DNA of 41,947 bases from CAZAJT01 sp964485585 (GCA_964485585.1 CAZAJT010000005.1:1-41947); one strand, 5' to 3'; shown: positions 16,609 through 25,752, numbered from the stretch's first letter. The notes: generated by a model from the sequence alone, not told the origin. Translations and numbers: made by a program.

Positions 16609-18480
16609 ATGGAGCACATTCGTAATTTTGCCATTATTGCCCATGTTGATCATGGAAAGTCTACGCTTGCCGATCGGTTTCTCGAGTTGACTGGCGTGGT
16701 AAAGCAAGGGGTCCACGAAGATCAACTGCTTGATCGAAATCCTATTTCTCGAGAAAGAGGAATAACGATTAAATTAGCACCAGTGAGAATGATTCACAAA
16801 ATTTCAGATACAGAATATATTCTGAATTTAATAGATACTCCAGGGCATGTTGATTTTTCTTACGAAGTTGATAGAACTCTTGCTTGCGTTGAGGGAGTTA
16901 TTCTTCTTGTTGATGCGACGCAGGGGATACAGGCGCAAACCATTGCGAATGCTTATAAAGCAATTGAGAAAAACCTCGTTATTATACCTGCGGTGAATAA
17001 GATTGATCTTCCCAATGCTGAAGTTGTAAGGACAAAGCAGCAGCTCGTTGATTTTTTAGGAGTCAAGGAAGATGAGATATTTGAAATCTCTGCAAAGACA
17101 GGACGTAATGTACCTAAATTATTGCAAGCGGTTGTTGAAAAGATTCCGTCTCCGGTTTCCTCCTTTGCCAACTATACGAATGTCATTCTGAACGAAGCGA
17201 AGCGCAGTGAAGAATCTCCGGCGAATGCCGAGTCAGACTCGGCGAATGCCGGTACTCGCATGCGCGAGAGATTCCTCGACCCCGCCTCTGGCGGGGCTCG
17301 GAATGACAATAATCAGATTCAAGCGCTCATTTTTGATTCTTATTACGATTCTCATCGAGGAGTAATCGCATTTGTCCGGGTTTTCTCGGGTGTTTTTAAG
17401 AAGTCCGTTAGAGTAAAGTTGGCCGCAAGCAATGTTGTATTTGATATACATGGAGTTGGTATTTTTACTCCTGATCTGCAACCAGCTGATGAGTTACCTA
17501 ACGGTCAGATTGGATACGTGGTGACAAACTTGAAAGACATTCATCAGGTGCGAGTGGGGGATACGATTATTGGTGAAAAGAGCAGCGTTTCTCCGCTCCC
17601 CGGTTATAGGAAAATTAACCCAATGGTGTATGCTTCAGTTTTTACCACAGATCCACACGACTATCTCAACCTGAAAAAAGCATTGGAAAAATTATACCTT
17701 AATGATTCTTCGCTCGACTTCTCCCCTATTTATAGTCAGGCGCTTGGCGCAGGATTCCGCGTAGGATTTTTAGGCTTACTTCATGCAGATGTCGTTCGCG
17801 AACGATTAGAACGAGAATTTAATCTTAGTTTGATTCTCACTCCTCCTCAAGTTGAATATAAGCATGAGAATAATCAATTTTATGAACCGTACGTAAAGAT
17901 AATGATTGTCACTCCGGATAATTACGTTGGTAATATGATGCAGTTATGTGAAAATTATAGAGCACGATTTATTACGATGGACAACAAGAATCAGACAACG
18001 GTTACTTATGAAATGCCGCTTTCTGAGATGGTTTCTGATTTTTTTGATAATTTAAAAAGTATCAGCTCCGGATATGCGTCACTCGATTGGGAATTCTTAC
18101 AATATGAACCAGTCAAAGCAGATAAGCTGGAGATACTCCTGAATGGAGATCCGGTTGAAGAGTTTTCTCAAATTGTTGTTTTTGAAAGGGCAGACGAAAA
18201 AGCCCGAGAGTTAACGTCAAAATTGCGAGAAATTATTCCCCGCCAGCAGTATGAAGTGCGAATACAGGGAAAGTATAAGGGAAAAATTATTGCGTCTGAG
18301 CGAATAGCTCCTTACAGAAAAGATGTATTAATTAAAAGCGGTAAGGTTGTAGGTGCCGGTGATGTTGGTCGGAAACGAAAGCTGCTGGAAAAACAGAAAG
18401 AAGGGAAAAAACGAATGAAAATGGTCGGCAAAGTCGAAATCCCAAAGGAAGCATTTTTGCAGTTGTTTAAAAAGAGCTAG
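16609..18480 (+). CDS. lepA: Elongation factor 4 (LepA GTPase)
   Basis: This 623-residue ribosome-bound GTPase promotes back-translocation or assists ribosome assembly. GTPase motifs are AHVDHGKST (G1, 10-18), RERGITI (G2 region), DTPGHVDF (G3), NKID (G4) and SAKTG (G5). The LepA-specific C-terminal part with YASLDWE and GKVVGAGDVGRKRKLLEKQKEGKKRMK is intact. It is longer than the usual ~600 residues because a 42-codon palindromic repeat sits in frame after the G domain, between IPSP and IQALIFDS (about residues 192-233). That junction is a surface loop before domain 2, so the protein may tolerate it. No ribosome binding site is visible. Confidence 0.95.
   Translation: MEHIRNFAIIAHVDHGKSTLADRFLELTGVVKQGVHEDQLLDRNPISRERGITIKLAPVRMIHKISDTEYILNLIDTPGHVDFSYEVDRTLACVEGVILLVDATQGIQAQTIANAYKAIEKNLVIIPAVNKIDLPNAEVVRTKQQLVDFLGVKEDEIFEISAKTGRNVPKLLQAVVEKIPSPVSSFANYTNVILNEAKRSEESPANAESDSANAGTRMRERFLDPASGGARNDNNQIQALIFDSYYDSHRGVIAFVRVFSGVFKKSVRVKLAASNVVFDIHGVGIFTPDLQPADELPNGQIGYVVTNLKDIHQVRVGDTIIGEKSSVSPLPGYRKINPMVYASVFTTDPHDYLNLKKALEKLYLNDSSLDFSPIYSQALGAGFRVGFLGLLHADVVRERLEREFNLSLILTPPQVEYKHENNQFYEPYVKIMIVTPDNYVGNMMQLCENYRARFITMDNKNQTTVTYEMPLSEMVSDFFDNLKSISSGYASLDWEFLQYEPVKADKLEILLNGDPVEEFSQIVVFERADEKARELTSKLREIIPRQQYEVRIQGKYKGKIIASERIAPYRKDVLIKSGKVVGAGDVGRKRKLLEKQKEGKKRMKMVGKVEIPKEAFLQLFKKS
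17181..17308. repeat. Composite palindromic repeat inserted in frame in lepA
   Basis: The ends TGTCATTC (17181-17188) and GAATGACA (17301-17308) are inverted copies. The GTCATT...AATGAC core is 126 bp, exactly 42 codons. Inside are several small hairpins: GCCGAGTC/GACTCGGC, CTCGC/GCGAG and CCCCGCC/GGCGGGG, plus a duplicated GGCGAATGCC. It has the same end sequence as intergenic copies in this window. Confidence 0.85.
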
Positions 18481-18481
18481 A

Positions 18482-19501
18482 TTAAACCTCAAGCCATTTA
18501 ATATTTTCATCCTTCTTCATAAAGGTATACTGGCGTTTGGCGTATTGGTGTTCGCGGATTTTCCATTCTTCAATTGCCTGTTCTTTGCTATTTTTTCCCT
18601 GCAAATATTTTATGAATTGTTGGTAGCCAATGGTTTTAATGCCGGGATCGTTGGCAGTGTAACCTTCTTTTAACAATTGTTTTACTTCTTCAATAGCGCC
18701 ATTTTTGAGCCGCTCCTTTACTCTTTTTTCAATTGCGGTATGCAATGATTCTTTGTTCTTAAATCTGAGACCGATATATTTGATATCTATTTCTTCGTTT
18801 AATTTTTCTTGCAGCACTGGCGATCTCTTCGTTGATGAGATCGCCACGTCCCCCCTCCGATTCGGAGGGGATCCTCGCGATGACAGGTAATTGGATATTT
18901 CGATTTTTCTTATTAAACGTTGGGGATTATTTCGGTCGCTTTCGTTTAATGATTCAAATAATTCCCTGTTTTCCTCTGTTAATATCTTTTGCAATTGTTC
19001 AACGGTTCGATTATTCAATTGTTTGCGAAGTACCCAGTTGGGTGGAATGTTTTGTGTTTCAACATCGTACAGGAGATGATAAAGATAAAAATAGGTTCCA
19101 CCAACAATAATCGGCGTTTTACCTCTGGAAAGAATATCCTTAACTACGGTAAGAGCACAGGTTTGAAAATCGAAGGATGAGAAGTGTTGTTTGAGATCTA
19201 CTGTATCATATAACCAGATTCTCATTTTGTCCGAGGAAACTTCTCGCATGCGCGAGAGATTCTTCGCTGCGCTCGCAATGACAGGGAATGAGTAATAACC
19301 TATTTGAAATTTCCCCGCTGCAGATTTTAAATGAAAAATACTGTTTTTTGGTAAATCTTTACCGGTGATGATGTTGAGTTTTTTGTAGATTTGGCGAGAA
19401 TCTGCGTTTATCAACTCTCCATTTTCCTCAATTGCCTTCTGGAGCGCAAGCTTTGTTTTTCCCGTCGCAGTTTGACCAGTTATTATAATAATCTTACGCA
19501 T
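18482..19501 (-). CDS. miaA: tRNA dimethylallyltransferase
   Basis: This enzyme adds an isopentenyl group to A37 of tRNAs that read UNN codons. I prefer the ATG at 19501 (339 residues), because MRKIIIITGQTATGKTKLAL puts the P-loop at the usual distance; five extra in-frame codons lie upstream. Other motifs are LINADSRQIYKKLNIITGKD, GGTYFYLYHLL and NPQRLIRKIEI, then a C-terminal YAKRQYTFMKKDENIKWL. It is longer than the usual ~300 residues because two palindromic repeats are read in frame, at about residues 80-98 and 220-242. The gene is convergent with lepA; the stop codons are almost adjacent. Confidence 0.92.
   Translation of the reverse strand: MRKIIIITGQTATGKTKLALQKAIEENGELINADSRQIYKKLNIITGKDLPKNSIFHLKSAAGKFQIGYYSFPVIASAAKNLSRMREVSSDKMRIWLYDTVDLKQHFSSFDFQTCALTVVKDILSRGKTPIIVGGTYFYLYHLLYDVETQNIPPNWVLRKQLNNRTVEQLQKILTEENRELFESLNESDRNNPQRLIRKIEISNYLSSRGSPPNRRGDVAISSTKRSPVLQEKLNEEIDIKYIGLRFKNKESLHTAIEKRVKERLKNGAIEEVKQLLKEGYTANDPGIKTIGYQQFIKYLQGKNSKEQAIEEWKIREHQYAKRQYTFMKKDENIKWLEV
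18816..18885. repeat. Palindromic repeat read in frame in miaA (C-terminal copy)
   Basis: On the minus strand this copy begins TGTCATCGCGAGG. It contains two strong hairpins: CCCCTCCGA/TCGGAGGGG and GGCGATCTC/GAGATCGCC (9 bp). It encodes the Arg/Ser/Pro-rich segment SSRGSPPNRRGDVAISSTKR, which has no counterpart in ordinary MiaA. Confidence 0.75.
19228..19283. repeat. Palindromic repeat read in frame in miaA (N-terminal copy)
   Basis: TGTC...GACA ends bound 56 bp; the 54-bp interior is a whole number of codons. On the minus strand it starts TGTCATTGCGAGCGCAGCGA and includes a CTCGC/GCGAG hairpin. It encodes VIASAAKNLSRMREVSSD, absent from ordinary MiaA. Confidence 0.75.
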
Positions 19502-19503
19502 TG

Positions 19504-19559
19504 TTAAATTGGTCAAGCTAGTTAAACTAGTTTAACTAGTTACAACCAGTTCAACTGAT
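19504..19559. repeat. AT-rich palindrome between folD and miaA
   Basis: The core AACTAGTTTAACTAGTT is palindromic and is flanked by related GGTCAAGCTAGTTAAA and ACCAGTTCAACT words. The composition resembles the palindrome at 8785-8850. It occupies the whole folD-miaA gap, so it is part of any miaA leader. Confidence 0.5.
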
Positions 19560-20432
19560 TTATGATTGCATTTTTGCAGATTCGATGACGTTGTGAAATA
19601 AGTAGATTACATCAATGGGTCCAACGCCGCCTGGTGTTGGAGTATAATAACCCGCAATTTTTTCTATCGCTTTTTCGTCATAATCACCTTTCATGACGCC
19701 TCGTTCCTTGCGGATGCCAACATTGATAAGTATCGCACCGGGTTTTACCATATCGGGGGTGATAATCTCTTTACCAGTTGCAGTAATAATCATGTCGGCG
19801 TCTCTATAATAATCTTGCGGATTATAGGTATGAGAATTGATCCCGATGTAATTAATCTTCAGATTTGAGAAGCACTTCCCTATCGGTAGCCCCCCTGTCA
19901 TTCCTCTTCCGGCGATAACTATCTTTTTATTCTTTAATGCATTTTTGAAAAGTATTTTATCTTTTTCTCTGTTTACTAATAACGTTTTGTTCACTTTTCC
20001 ATTCCCGTAAATGTATTTGATTACCGTTAAAATTGCTAGACCAATCGGAGGACAAAAAGGAGTTTTAATTTTATGACCTTCAATTTCTTTTATAGTAGGA
20101 ATGTAGTTATACATCGTATCAGTCTGCAGAAGCGCTGGGAGTGGAAGCTGAATAAGAATGCCAGTCACGTGGGGATCTGCTGAGTACTTTTTTAGTAGAT
20201 TTGCGAATTCCACAAATGATGGCACTTTTTTTACATGCACAAAGTCAAATTTTATACCGAGTCTTCGCGCTGTCTTTTGCTTTACACTTACAAATGAAAG
20301 CTGTTCGGGGGAGTCACCAACTAAGATGGTGACAAGATGCGGATGCTTCTTTCCTTTTTTTTTGAGAGTTAATACTTCGGATTTCAAACTGTGTTCAATG
20401 ACACGTGCGATGGAGCTTCCGGGGACTTTCAT
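19560..20432 (-). CDS. folD: Methylenetetrahydrofolate dehydrogenase/cyclohydrolase
   Basis: This 290-residue bifunctional enzyme interconverts 5,10-methylene-, methenyl- and 10-formyl-tetrahydrofolate. Motifs are VSVKQKTARRLGI (the catalytic-Lys region Y/S-x3-K), TGILIQLPLP, the nucleotide loop IAGRGMTGGLPIGK and the C-terminal TPTPGGVGPIDVIYL. The usual VIGRSxxVGxP loop is replaced by AGRGMTGGLP, so the loop is slightly divergent, and the cofactor preference may differ. A TATAAT box (20451-20446) lies 13 nt upstream of the ATG. It lies 56 bp upstream of miaA on the same strand. Confidence 0.93.
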   Translation of the reverse strand: MKVPGSSIARVIEHSLKSEVLTLKKKGKKHPHLVTILVGDSPEQLSFVSVKQKTARRLGIKFDFVHVKKVPSFVEFANLLKKYSADPHVTGILIQLPLPALLQTDTMYNYIPTIKEIEGHKIKTPFCPPIGLAILTVIKYIYGNGKVNKTLLVNREKDKILFKNALKNKKIVIAGRGMTGGLPIGKCFSNLKINYIGINSHTYNPQDYYRDADMIITATGKEIITPDMVKPGAILINVGIRKERGVMKGDYDEKAIEKIAGYYTPTPGGVGPIDVIYLFHNVIESAKMQS

Positions 20433-20445
20433 ACTAAGTACTCAT

Positions 20446-20451
20446 ATTATA
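20446..20451 (-). promoter_or_regulatory. Candidate -10 box for folD
   Basis: TATAAT on the minus strand ends 13 nt before the folD ATG at 20432. No convincing -35 hexamer is visible at 17 bp. A transcript would carry a leader of about 7 nt. Confidence 0.45.
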
Positions 20452-20505
20452 CCACACCATGAGGTTTTTAGCCTCGCATCATACTAAATCGATTCGCACG
20501 GATCA

Positions 20506-23118
20506 TTATATGAATGTAGCGCTGACGACGCGATCCTGAGCCTTATTGAATCGCATGAGTATGACTCCTTTTGCCTGACGTGAGCGGGAAGGAATAGAAC
20601 TTAAAGGTATTTTCATTATCTGACCATGGAGGCTGGTAATGATTACTATCTGATCTTCAGGGTTTATGATCTGGGAAAAGGCGATGCGGCCAATTTTTTC
20701 ATCAACAGAGGTTATTTTTACACCTTTTCCCCCACGGTGTTGTCCTTTGAAAAAGGAAAGTTTTGTTTTTTTCCCAATTCCCTTTTCTCCAATCACCATG
20801 GTATCTTTATTAAATTCACTATCGTCAAACACATCACCTGAGGCAATCTCATCATCATTATCTACCTCCATTCCCCGTACTCCCATCGAGGATCTGCCGG
20901 TGATCCGAACTTCTTGTTCTTTGAAAACTATCGCCTTCCCTTTTTCAGCAACGAGAATCACATTTTTTTTGCCGTTGGTAAAATGCGTCCATAATAGCTC
21001 ATCACCCGACTCCAGTTTGATTGCGATAATGCCATTAGTTCTGATATTGGCAAAATCGGCAAACGGTGTTTTTTTTACAGTCCCCCGTTTTGTCATCATA
21101 AGAATAGAGAGATTGTTCTCTCGCTGCATTGTCGCCGAATCATAGGTGAGAACAGAGGTAATTTTTTCATCGGGTCGCAGTGTAATTAAATTTACTATCG
21201 CTTTCCCTTTTGCTATTCGTGATCCAGCAGGTATTTCCCACACTCTTGTTTGAAAAACACGGCCTTGATTGCTAAAAAATAAAATGTAAGCATGCGACAT
21301 CGCGGAAGTGATGTAATAAACATTATCGGTTTCTTTAGTTTCAATACCGGACACTCCCTTCCCTCCCCTATGTTGTACCCTGAATGTTTCTCGCGGTACC
21401 TGCTTGATATAGCCCTCTTTGGTAAGCACTACAATGACTTCCTTATTTTCAATAAGCTCTTCCTCGCTGATTTCCCCCGGTTTTGACTTCACCACTTTTG
21501 TTTTTCGGTCATCGCCATATTTTTCTTTTATGTACAAAAGCTCATCTTTAATCACTTTTAATATTTTGAAGATATCTTTCAGGAGAGATTCAAGGTATTC
21601 GATGGTTTCTTTCAACATCTTTAATTCGTCTTCTATTTTCTCCCTCTCAAGTCCGGTGAGTCTGCGAAGCTGCATCTCCAGAATGGCTTGTGCCTGTATT
21701 GCGCTGAGGCCAAATTTCTTCATCAATGCCGCTTTTGCTTCCGGTTCATCTTTTGATTTTCTTATGGTTTGGATAACTGCGTCAATGTGGTTGAGTGCGA
21801 TAAGATATCCCTCCAGTATGTGGGCTCGGTGCTTCGCCTGTGCAAGTTCATATTCGGATCTTCGTGTCACCATGATAACCCGGTGTTTAAGATATTCTTC
21901 CAAAATTGATTTGAGCGACAACGTTTGAGGTACGCCGTCAACGAGCGCAACCATATTGACCGGGAAGGAAGTCTGAAGCTCGGTATGTTTGAATAAGTTG
22001 TTTAGGACTTTTCGATAGGAAGCATCTCGTTTTAGCTCAATGACGACTCGTATACCATCCCGATCAGACTCATCCCGCAGATCTGATATGCCTACAATTC
22101 TTTTGTCCACAACCAAATGCGCAATTTTTTCAACTAATGAGGCTTTATTGACTTGGTATGGTATTTGTTTTACGATGATTGCGGTCTTACCTTTTCCAAG
22201 ATCTTCCTCTTCCACAAGAGCCCGAATAAGTATCTTCCCTTTTCCGGTGGCATAGGTTTCTTTGATATCTTTTGCTCCATAAATTATGCCTGATGTTGGA
22301 AAATCAGGTCCTTTTACCTGTTCAAGTAGTTCGTCGAGCGTTGAGTCAAATATGAGCTCGGTACGCAGTTTTTCCTTGGATCCATTTTGTTTTTTTTCTT
22401 CCGATGTAAGCTCTTTTAATTTATTAAGTACCAGATCCTGATCGGTAGTTGATATCGGTTGATCTTCTTGTTTATGCCTCTGGGAAAGCTTAGCGTGGTC
22501 GATCATATATATCAGTGCATCGACCAACTCCTTCAAATTATGAGGAGGTATTTTTGTTGCCATACCCACTGCAATTCCCTCAGCACCCATCAAAAGGAGA
22601 TTGGGTAATTTGGCAGGAAGATAGAGCGGTTCTTTGAGCGTGGCGTCAAAATTGTCAACCCATTCCACCGTTTCTTTATCAATATCAATCAGTATTTCCT
22701 CGGCAATCTTTGATAGCTTGACTTCGGTGTATCGCATTGCTGCTGGCGGATCACCATCGATGGAGCCGAAGTTACCCTGACCTTTTATTAAAGGATACCG
22801 CATGGAGAAATCTTGAGCCATACGAGCGAGTGCCTCATATACAGGCGCATCGCCATGCGGATGATATTTTCCCAGTACTTCTCCCACCACTTTTGCACTT
22901 TTTGAAAAATGTGCGCTTGCCGATAGACCAATTTTGTGCATGGCATAGAGTATTCGGCGATGTACTGGCTTGAGACCATCGCGAACATCAGGAAGCGCGC
23001 GGGACACGATGACACTCATCGCATAATCGAGGTATGCGCGCTTCATTTCGGAAGTAATCTCTGTGGTGAGGATACCTTTTTCTGATCCGTTTACTTTTTT
23101 ATTATTTTCTTCTGACAT
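20506..23118 (-). CDS. gyrA: DNA gyrase subunit A
   Basis: This 870-residue protein is the cleavage-rejoining subunit of gyrase. It has SRALPDVRDGLKPVHRRILYAM, the catalytic tyrosine Y130 in AMRYTEVKL, the winged-helix/tower region and a C-terminal beta-pinwheel. The GyrA-box-like QHRGGKGVSG and a second QHRGGKGVK occur in the C-terminal domain, which supports gyrase rather than topoisomerase IV. In the quinolone region, the positions matching E. coli Ser83 and Asp87 are Ala91 and Glu95 (HPHGDAPVYE). It lies in the same strand and neighbourhood as gyrB, separated by the pyrophosphatase gene. Confidence 0.95.
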   Translation of the reverse strand: MSEENNKKVNGSEKGILTTEITSEMKRAYLDYAMSVIVSRALPDVRDGLKPVHRRILYAMHKIGLSASAHFSKSAKVVGEVLGKYHPHGDAPVYEALARMAQDFSMRYPLIKGQGNFGSIDGDPPAAMRYTEVKLSKIAEEILIDIDKETVEWVDNFDATLKEPLYLPAKLPNLLLMGAEGIAVGMATKIPPHNLKELVDALIYMIDHAKLSQRHKQEDQPISTTDQDLVLNKLKELTSEEKKQNGSKEKLRTELIFDSTLDELLEQVKGPDFPTSGIIYGAKDIKETYATGKGKILIRALVEEEDLGKGKTAIIVKQIPYQVNKASLVEKIAHLVVDKRIVGISDLRDESDRDGIRVVIELKRDASYRKVLNNLFKHTELQTSFPVNMVALVDGVPQTLSLKSILEEYLKHRVIMVTRRSEYELAQAKHRAHILEGYLIALNHIDAVIQTIRKSKDEPEAKAALMKKFGLSAIQAQAILEMQLRRLTGLEREKIEDELKMLKETIEYLESLLKDIFKILKVIKDELLYIKEKYGDDRKTKVVKSKPGEISEEELIENKEVIVVLTKEGYIKQVPRETFRVQHRGGKGVSGIETKETDNVYYITSAMSHAYILFFSNQGRVFQTRVWEIPAGSRIAKGKAIVNLITLRPDEKITSVLTYDSATMQRENNLSILMMTKRGTVKKTPFADFANIRTNGIIAIKLESGDELLWTHFTNGKKNVILVAEKGKAIVFKEQEVRITGRSSMGVRGMEVDNDDEIASGDVFDDSEFNKDTMVIGEKGIGKKTKLSFFKGQHRGGKGVKITSVDEKIGRIAFSQIINPEDQIVIITSLHGQIMKIPLSSIPSRSRQAKGVILMRFNKAQDRVVSATFI

Positions 23119-23130
23119 TTAAGATGACTT

Positions 23131-23643
23131 TTATTTCATCGCTTTTCTAATAGCCTCAAAAGCTTGTTCTTTCGGTAAAAAATTGTTTGTTTTTACCCAC
23201 TTATTTGGTTCGAGTTCTTTATAGTGATCAAAGAAATGTTTGATTTTGCTCTTCATTGATGCCGGTAGATCCTTAATTTCATTAATATGTTCCATAAAGG
23301 GATCTACTTTTTTAGTTGGCACTGCGATAATTTTGGTGTCAATCCCTTCTTCATCCTCCATTTCAAGCATACCGATGGGGCGTACGGGGAGAGCGCAACC
23401 GGAAGAAACAGGGTAAGATGAGACCACTAAAATATCAATGGGATCTCCATCTTCAGCGTGCGTTTGGGGGACAAAACCGTAATTAAAAGGGTACGGCATT
23501 GAAGTGTAGCTGAAACGATCCACTATAATAATGCCAGATTCTTCGTCGAGTTCATATTTGATGTGTGAACCTTGGGGAATTTCAATAAATGCATTAACCT
23601 CCTCTGGAGGATTTTTTCCTGCTGAGAGTTTTGTGATGTCCAT
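23131..23643 (-). CDS. ppa: Inorganic pyrophosphatase (family I)
   Basis: This 170-residue soluble enzyme hydrolyses pyrophosphate and drives biosynthetic reactions. The family signature DGDPIDILV, with its three metal-binding aspartates, is at about 85-93. The substrate-binding FIEIPQGSHIKYELDEESG and FFDHYKELEPNKWV are also present. The length is standard for bacteria. It lies 12 bp upstream of gyrA on the same strand and is probably co-transcribed with it. A 70-bp palindromic repeat sits in its upstream gap. Confidence 0.95.
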   Translation of the reverse strand: MDITKLSAGKNPPEEVNAFIEIPQGSHIKYELDEESGIIIVDRFSYTSMPYPFNYGFVPQTHAEDGDPIDILVVSSYPVSSGCALPVRPIGMLEMEDEEGIDTKIIAVPTKKVDPFMEHINEIKDLPASMKSKIKHFFDHYKELEPNKWVKTNNFLPKEQAFEAIRKAMK

Positions 23644-23688
23644 ATTATGGGGAAATTTCTAATATCTAACAGGACTTACGCACTCTGC

Positions 23689-23758
23689 TGTCATTGCGAG
23701 GCTACGAAGTAGCCGTGGCAATCTCAAATGGGATTGCTTCGCTTCGCTCGCAATGACA
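23689..23758. repeat. Intergenic palindromic repeat, TGTCATTGCGAG family
   Basis: A 12-bp perfect terminal inverted repeat, TGTCATTGCGAG (23689-23700) and CTCGCAATGACA (23747-23758), encloses a GGCTAC/GTAGCC hairpin. It lies between gyrB and ppa. The arms match the ends of the two copies inside miaA. Confidence 0.85.
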
Positions 23759-23817
23759 TCCTAAACTAAAATCAACTGCGTAACCTCTACTAAAAATTAG
23801 AAATTGGTAATTGGAAA

Positions 23818-25752
23818 TTACACGTCCAGGTTGGCCATCTTAGCATGAGTAATAATAAATTTCTTTCGTGGTGGCACTTCGTCACCCATAAGCATGGTAA
23901 AAACGAAGTCAGCTTCCTGTGCGTCATTAATCGCTACCTTTTTCAACATTCTTTTTTCAGGATCCATCGTGGTTTCCCAGAGCTGTTCAGGGTTCATTTC
24001 TCCCAAGCCCTTATAGCGTTGCATAATGACCGACGACTGGGCTTTTGTAGTGGTTAGTTCTTTTACCAATTTTTCCTTTTCTTCATCACTATATGCATAG
24101 CCTACTTTTCTTCCAACCTGTATTTTATACAACGGCGGTTGGGCAACAAACACATGACCTTTTTCTATCACACTTGGCAGGTGGCGGAAGAAGAAGGTAA
24201 GAAGGAGTGTTCGGATATGTGCACCATCAACATCGGCATCAGTCATGATAATTATTTTATGATAGCGGAGTTTCTGATAGTCCACATTTTCACCGATACC
24301 CATACCAATTGCTATCACCAGATCTTTTAGTTCTTTGAACGCCAGTACTCTATCAAGATACGCTCTTTCAGTATTGAGGATTTTTCCGCGTAGGGGAAGA
24401 ATAGCTTGAAATTTTCTGTCCCTTCCCTGTTTGGCCGAACCACCTGCAGAATCTCCCTCTACAATGAAAAGTTCAGAGAGCTGTGGATCTTTTTCCTGGC
24501 AATCTGCAAGCTTACCGGGAAGTGTAGCTCCTTCCAACGCTCCCTTTCTAAGTACTGCTTCTTTAGCTGCTTTTGCGGCGAGTCGAGCTTTCTGCGCCAG
24601 AAGAATCTTTGCAATGATTTCCTTTCCTACGCGCGGATTTTCTTCAAAATAGACGTCGAGATACTCGCTGACCGCCTGGTTTACCTGAGTTTGAACGTCT
24701 GAATTTCCTAGCTTTGTTTTGGTTTGTCCTTCAAACTGCAAATTTGTAGAGGGCATTTTGATGTAGACAATAGCAGCGAGTCCTTCTTTCACATCGTCGC
24801 CGGTGAGCGCCTCTTCAGCATCCTTTTCACTCAATACTTTTTTTGCATACGCGTTAATAGATCGAGTAAGCGCCATTCTGAAACCGGTAAGATGTGTACC
24901 GCCCTCATGGGTGTTAATGACGTTCACGAAAGAATAAACATGCTCATTGATAGAATCGTTATACTGCACGGCTACTTCAATTTCTCTGTCCGAAACCTGT
25001 TTCTTGATGAAGATAGGATCATGGAGAGTTTTCTTACCGCGATTCATGTCGCGGATAAGTGAAATGATTCCTCCATCGAAATAGTAACTTGCTCGATCCT
25101 TTGTTTTTTCATTGCGAATCTTAAAATACACCATTGGTACAAGATATGCTCGTTCTTTTACCTGTTTCTTGAATGTGTTGTAGTTAATCTCAATTGTTTC
25201 CTGAAAAATATCTTTGTCAGGTAGAAAAGATAGCGCGGTGCCATGGTCAAACGGAAAACCAAGCGCAGACTCTTTTACTCTTGTTACTGGTCCGAGCGGC
25301 TTTCCTCTCCGATATTCCTGACGGTGCAGTTTACCGTCTCGTTTTACCTCGACAACGACATGTTCGGAGAGCGCATTTACCACAGAAGCTCCAACGCCAT
25401 GAAGTCCTCCTGATATTTTATATGCTCCCTGTCCAAACTTACCACCGGCATGGAGTTTGGTCATAACCAGTTCAAGCGCAGAGACGTTATATTTGGGAAC
25501 TTTATCAACAGGAATACCCCGGCCATCATCAAATACCGTAAGATAATTATTCTCTCCCAGTAGGATGTGAATGTTTTTACAGTATCCTGCGAGTGCCTCA
25601 TCGATGGCATTGTCGACGATTTCATTGATGCAGTGGTTGACGCCAACCTGTGAAGTAGAGCCGATGTACATTGCGGGTCTTTTTCGTACCGGTTCCAATC
25701 CTTCCAACACTACAATTGATTCAGCTCCATACTCTTGTTTCTTGCTCGTCAT
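23818..25752 (-). CDS. gyrB: DNA gyrase subunit B
   Basis: This 644-residue ATPase subunit has the GHKL ATP-binding motifs NEIVDNAIDEALAGYC, DDGRGIPVD and GGLHGVGASVVNALS. The TOPRIM motifs are EGDSAGGSAKQGRDR and MTDADVDGAHIRTLLLTFFFR, and it ends with QRYKGLGEMNPEQLWETTMDP. The length fits the standard form without the large insert of gamma-proteobacterial GyrB. It works with GyrA in an A2B2 complex. A possible -10 (TAGAAT) lies 8 nt before the ATG, so this mRNA may also be nearly leaderless. Confidence 0.96.
   Translation of the reverse strand: MTSKKQEYGAESIVVLEGLEPVRKRPAMYIGSTSQVGVNHCINEIVDNAIDEALAGYCKNIHILLGENNYLTVFDDGRGIPVDKVPKYNVSALELVMTKLHAGGKFGQGAYKISGGLHGVGASVVNALSEHVVVEVKRDGKLHRQEYRRGKPLGPVTRVKESALGFPFDHGTALSFLPDKDIFQETIEINYNTFKKQVKERAYLVPMVYFKIRNEKTKDRASYYFDGGIISLIRDMNRGKKTLHDPIFIKKQVSDREIEVAVQYNDSINEHVYSFVNVINTHEGGTHLTGFRMALTRSINAYAKKVLSEKDAEEALTGDDVKEGLAAIVYIKMPSTNLQFEGQTKTKLGNSDVQTQVNQAVSEYLDVYFEENPRVGKEIIAKILLAQKARLAAKAAKEAVLRKGALEGATLPGKLADCQEKDPQLSELFIVEGDSAGGSAKQGRDRKFQAILPLRGKILNTERAYLDRVLAFKELKDLVIAIGMGIGENVDYQKLRYHKIIIMTDADVDGAHIRTLLLTFFFRHLPSVIEKGHVFVAQPPLYKIQVGRKVGYAYSDEEKEKLVKELTTTKAQSSVIMQRYKGLGEMNPEQLWETTMDPEKRMLKKVAINDAQEADFVFTMLMGDEVPPRKKFIITHAKMANLDV

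Noticed and set aside
21419..21928. 169-codon plus-strand frame opposite gyrA, and similar long frames opposite gyrB and rplL (25571-26239)
   Set aside because: Antisense shadows of strongly conserved genes; composition is Ser/Phe-rich as expected from reverse-complemented helical codons.
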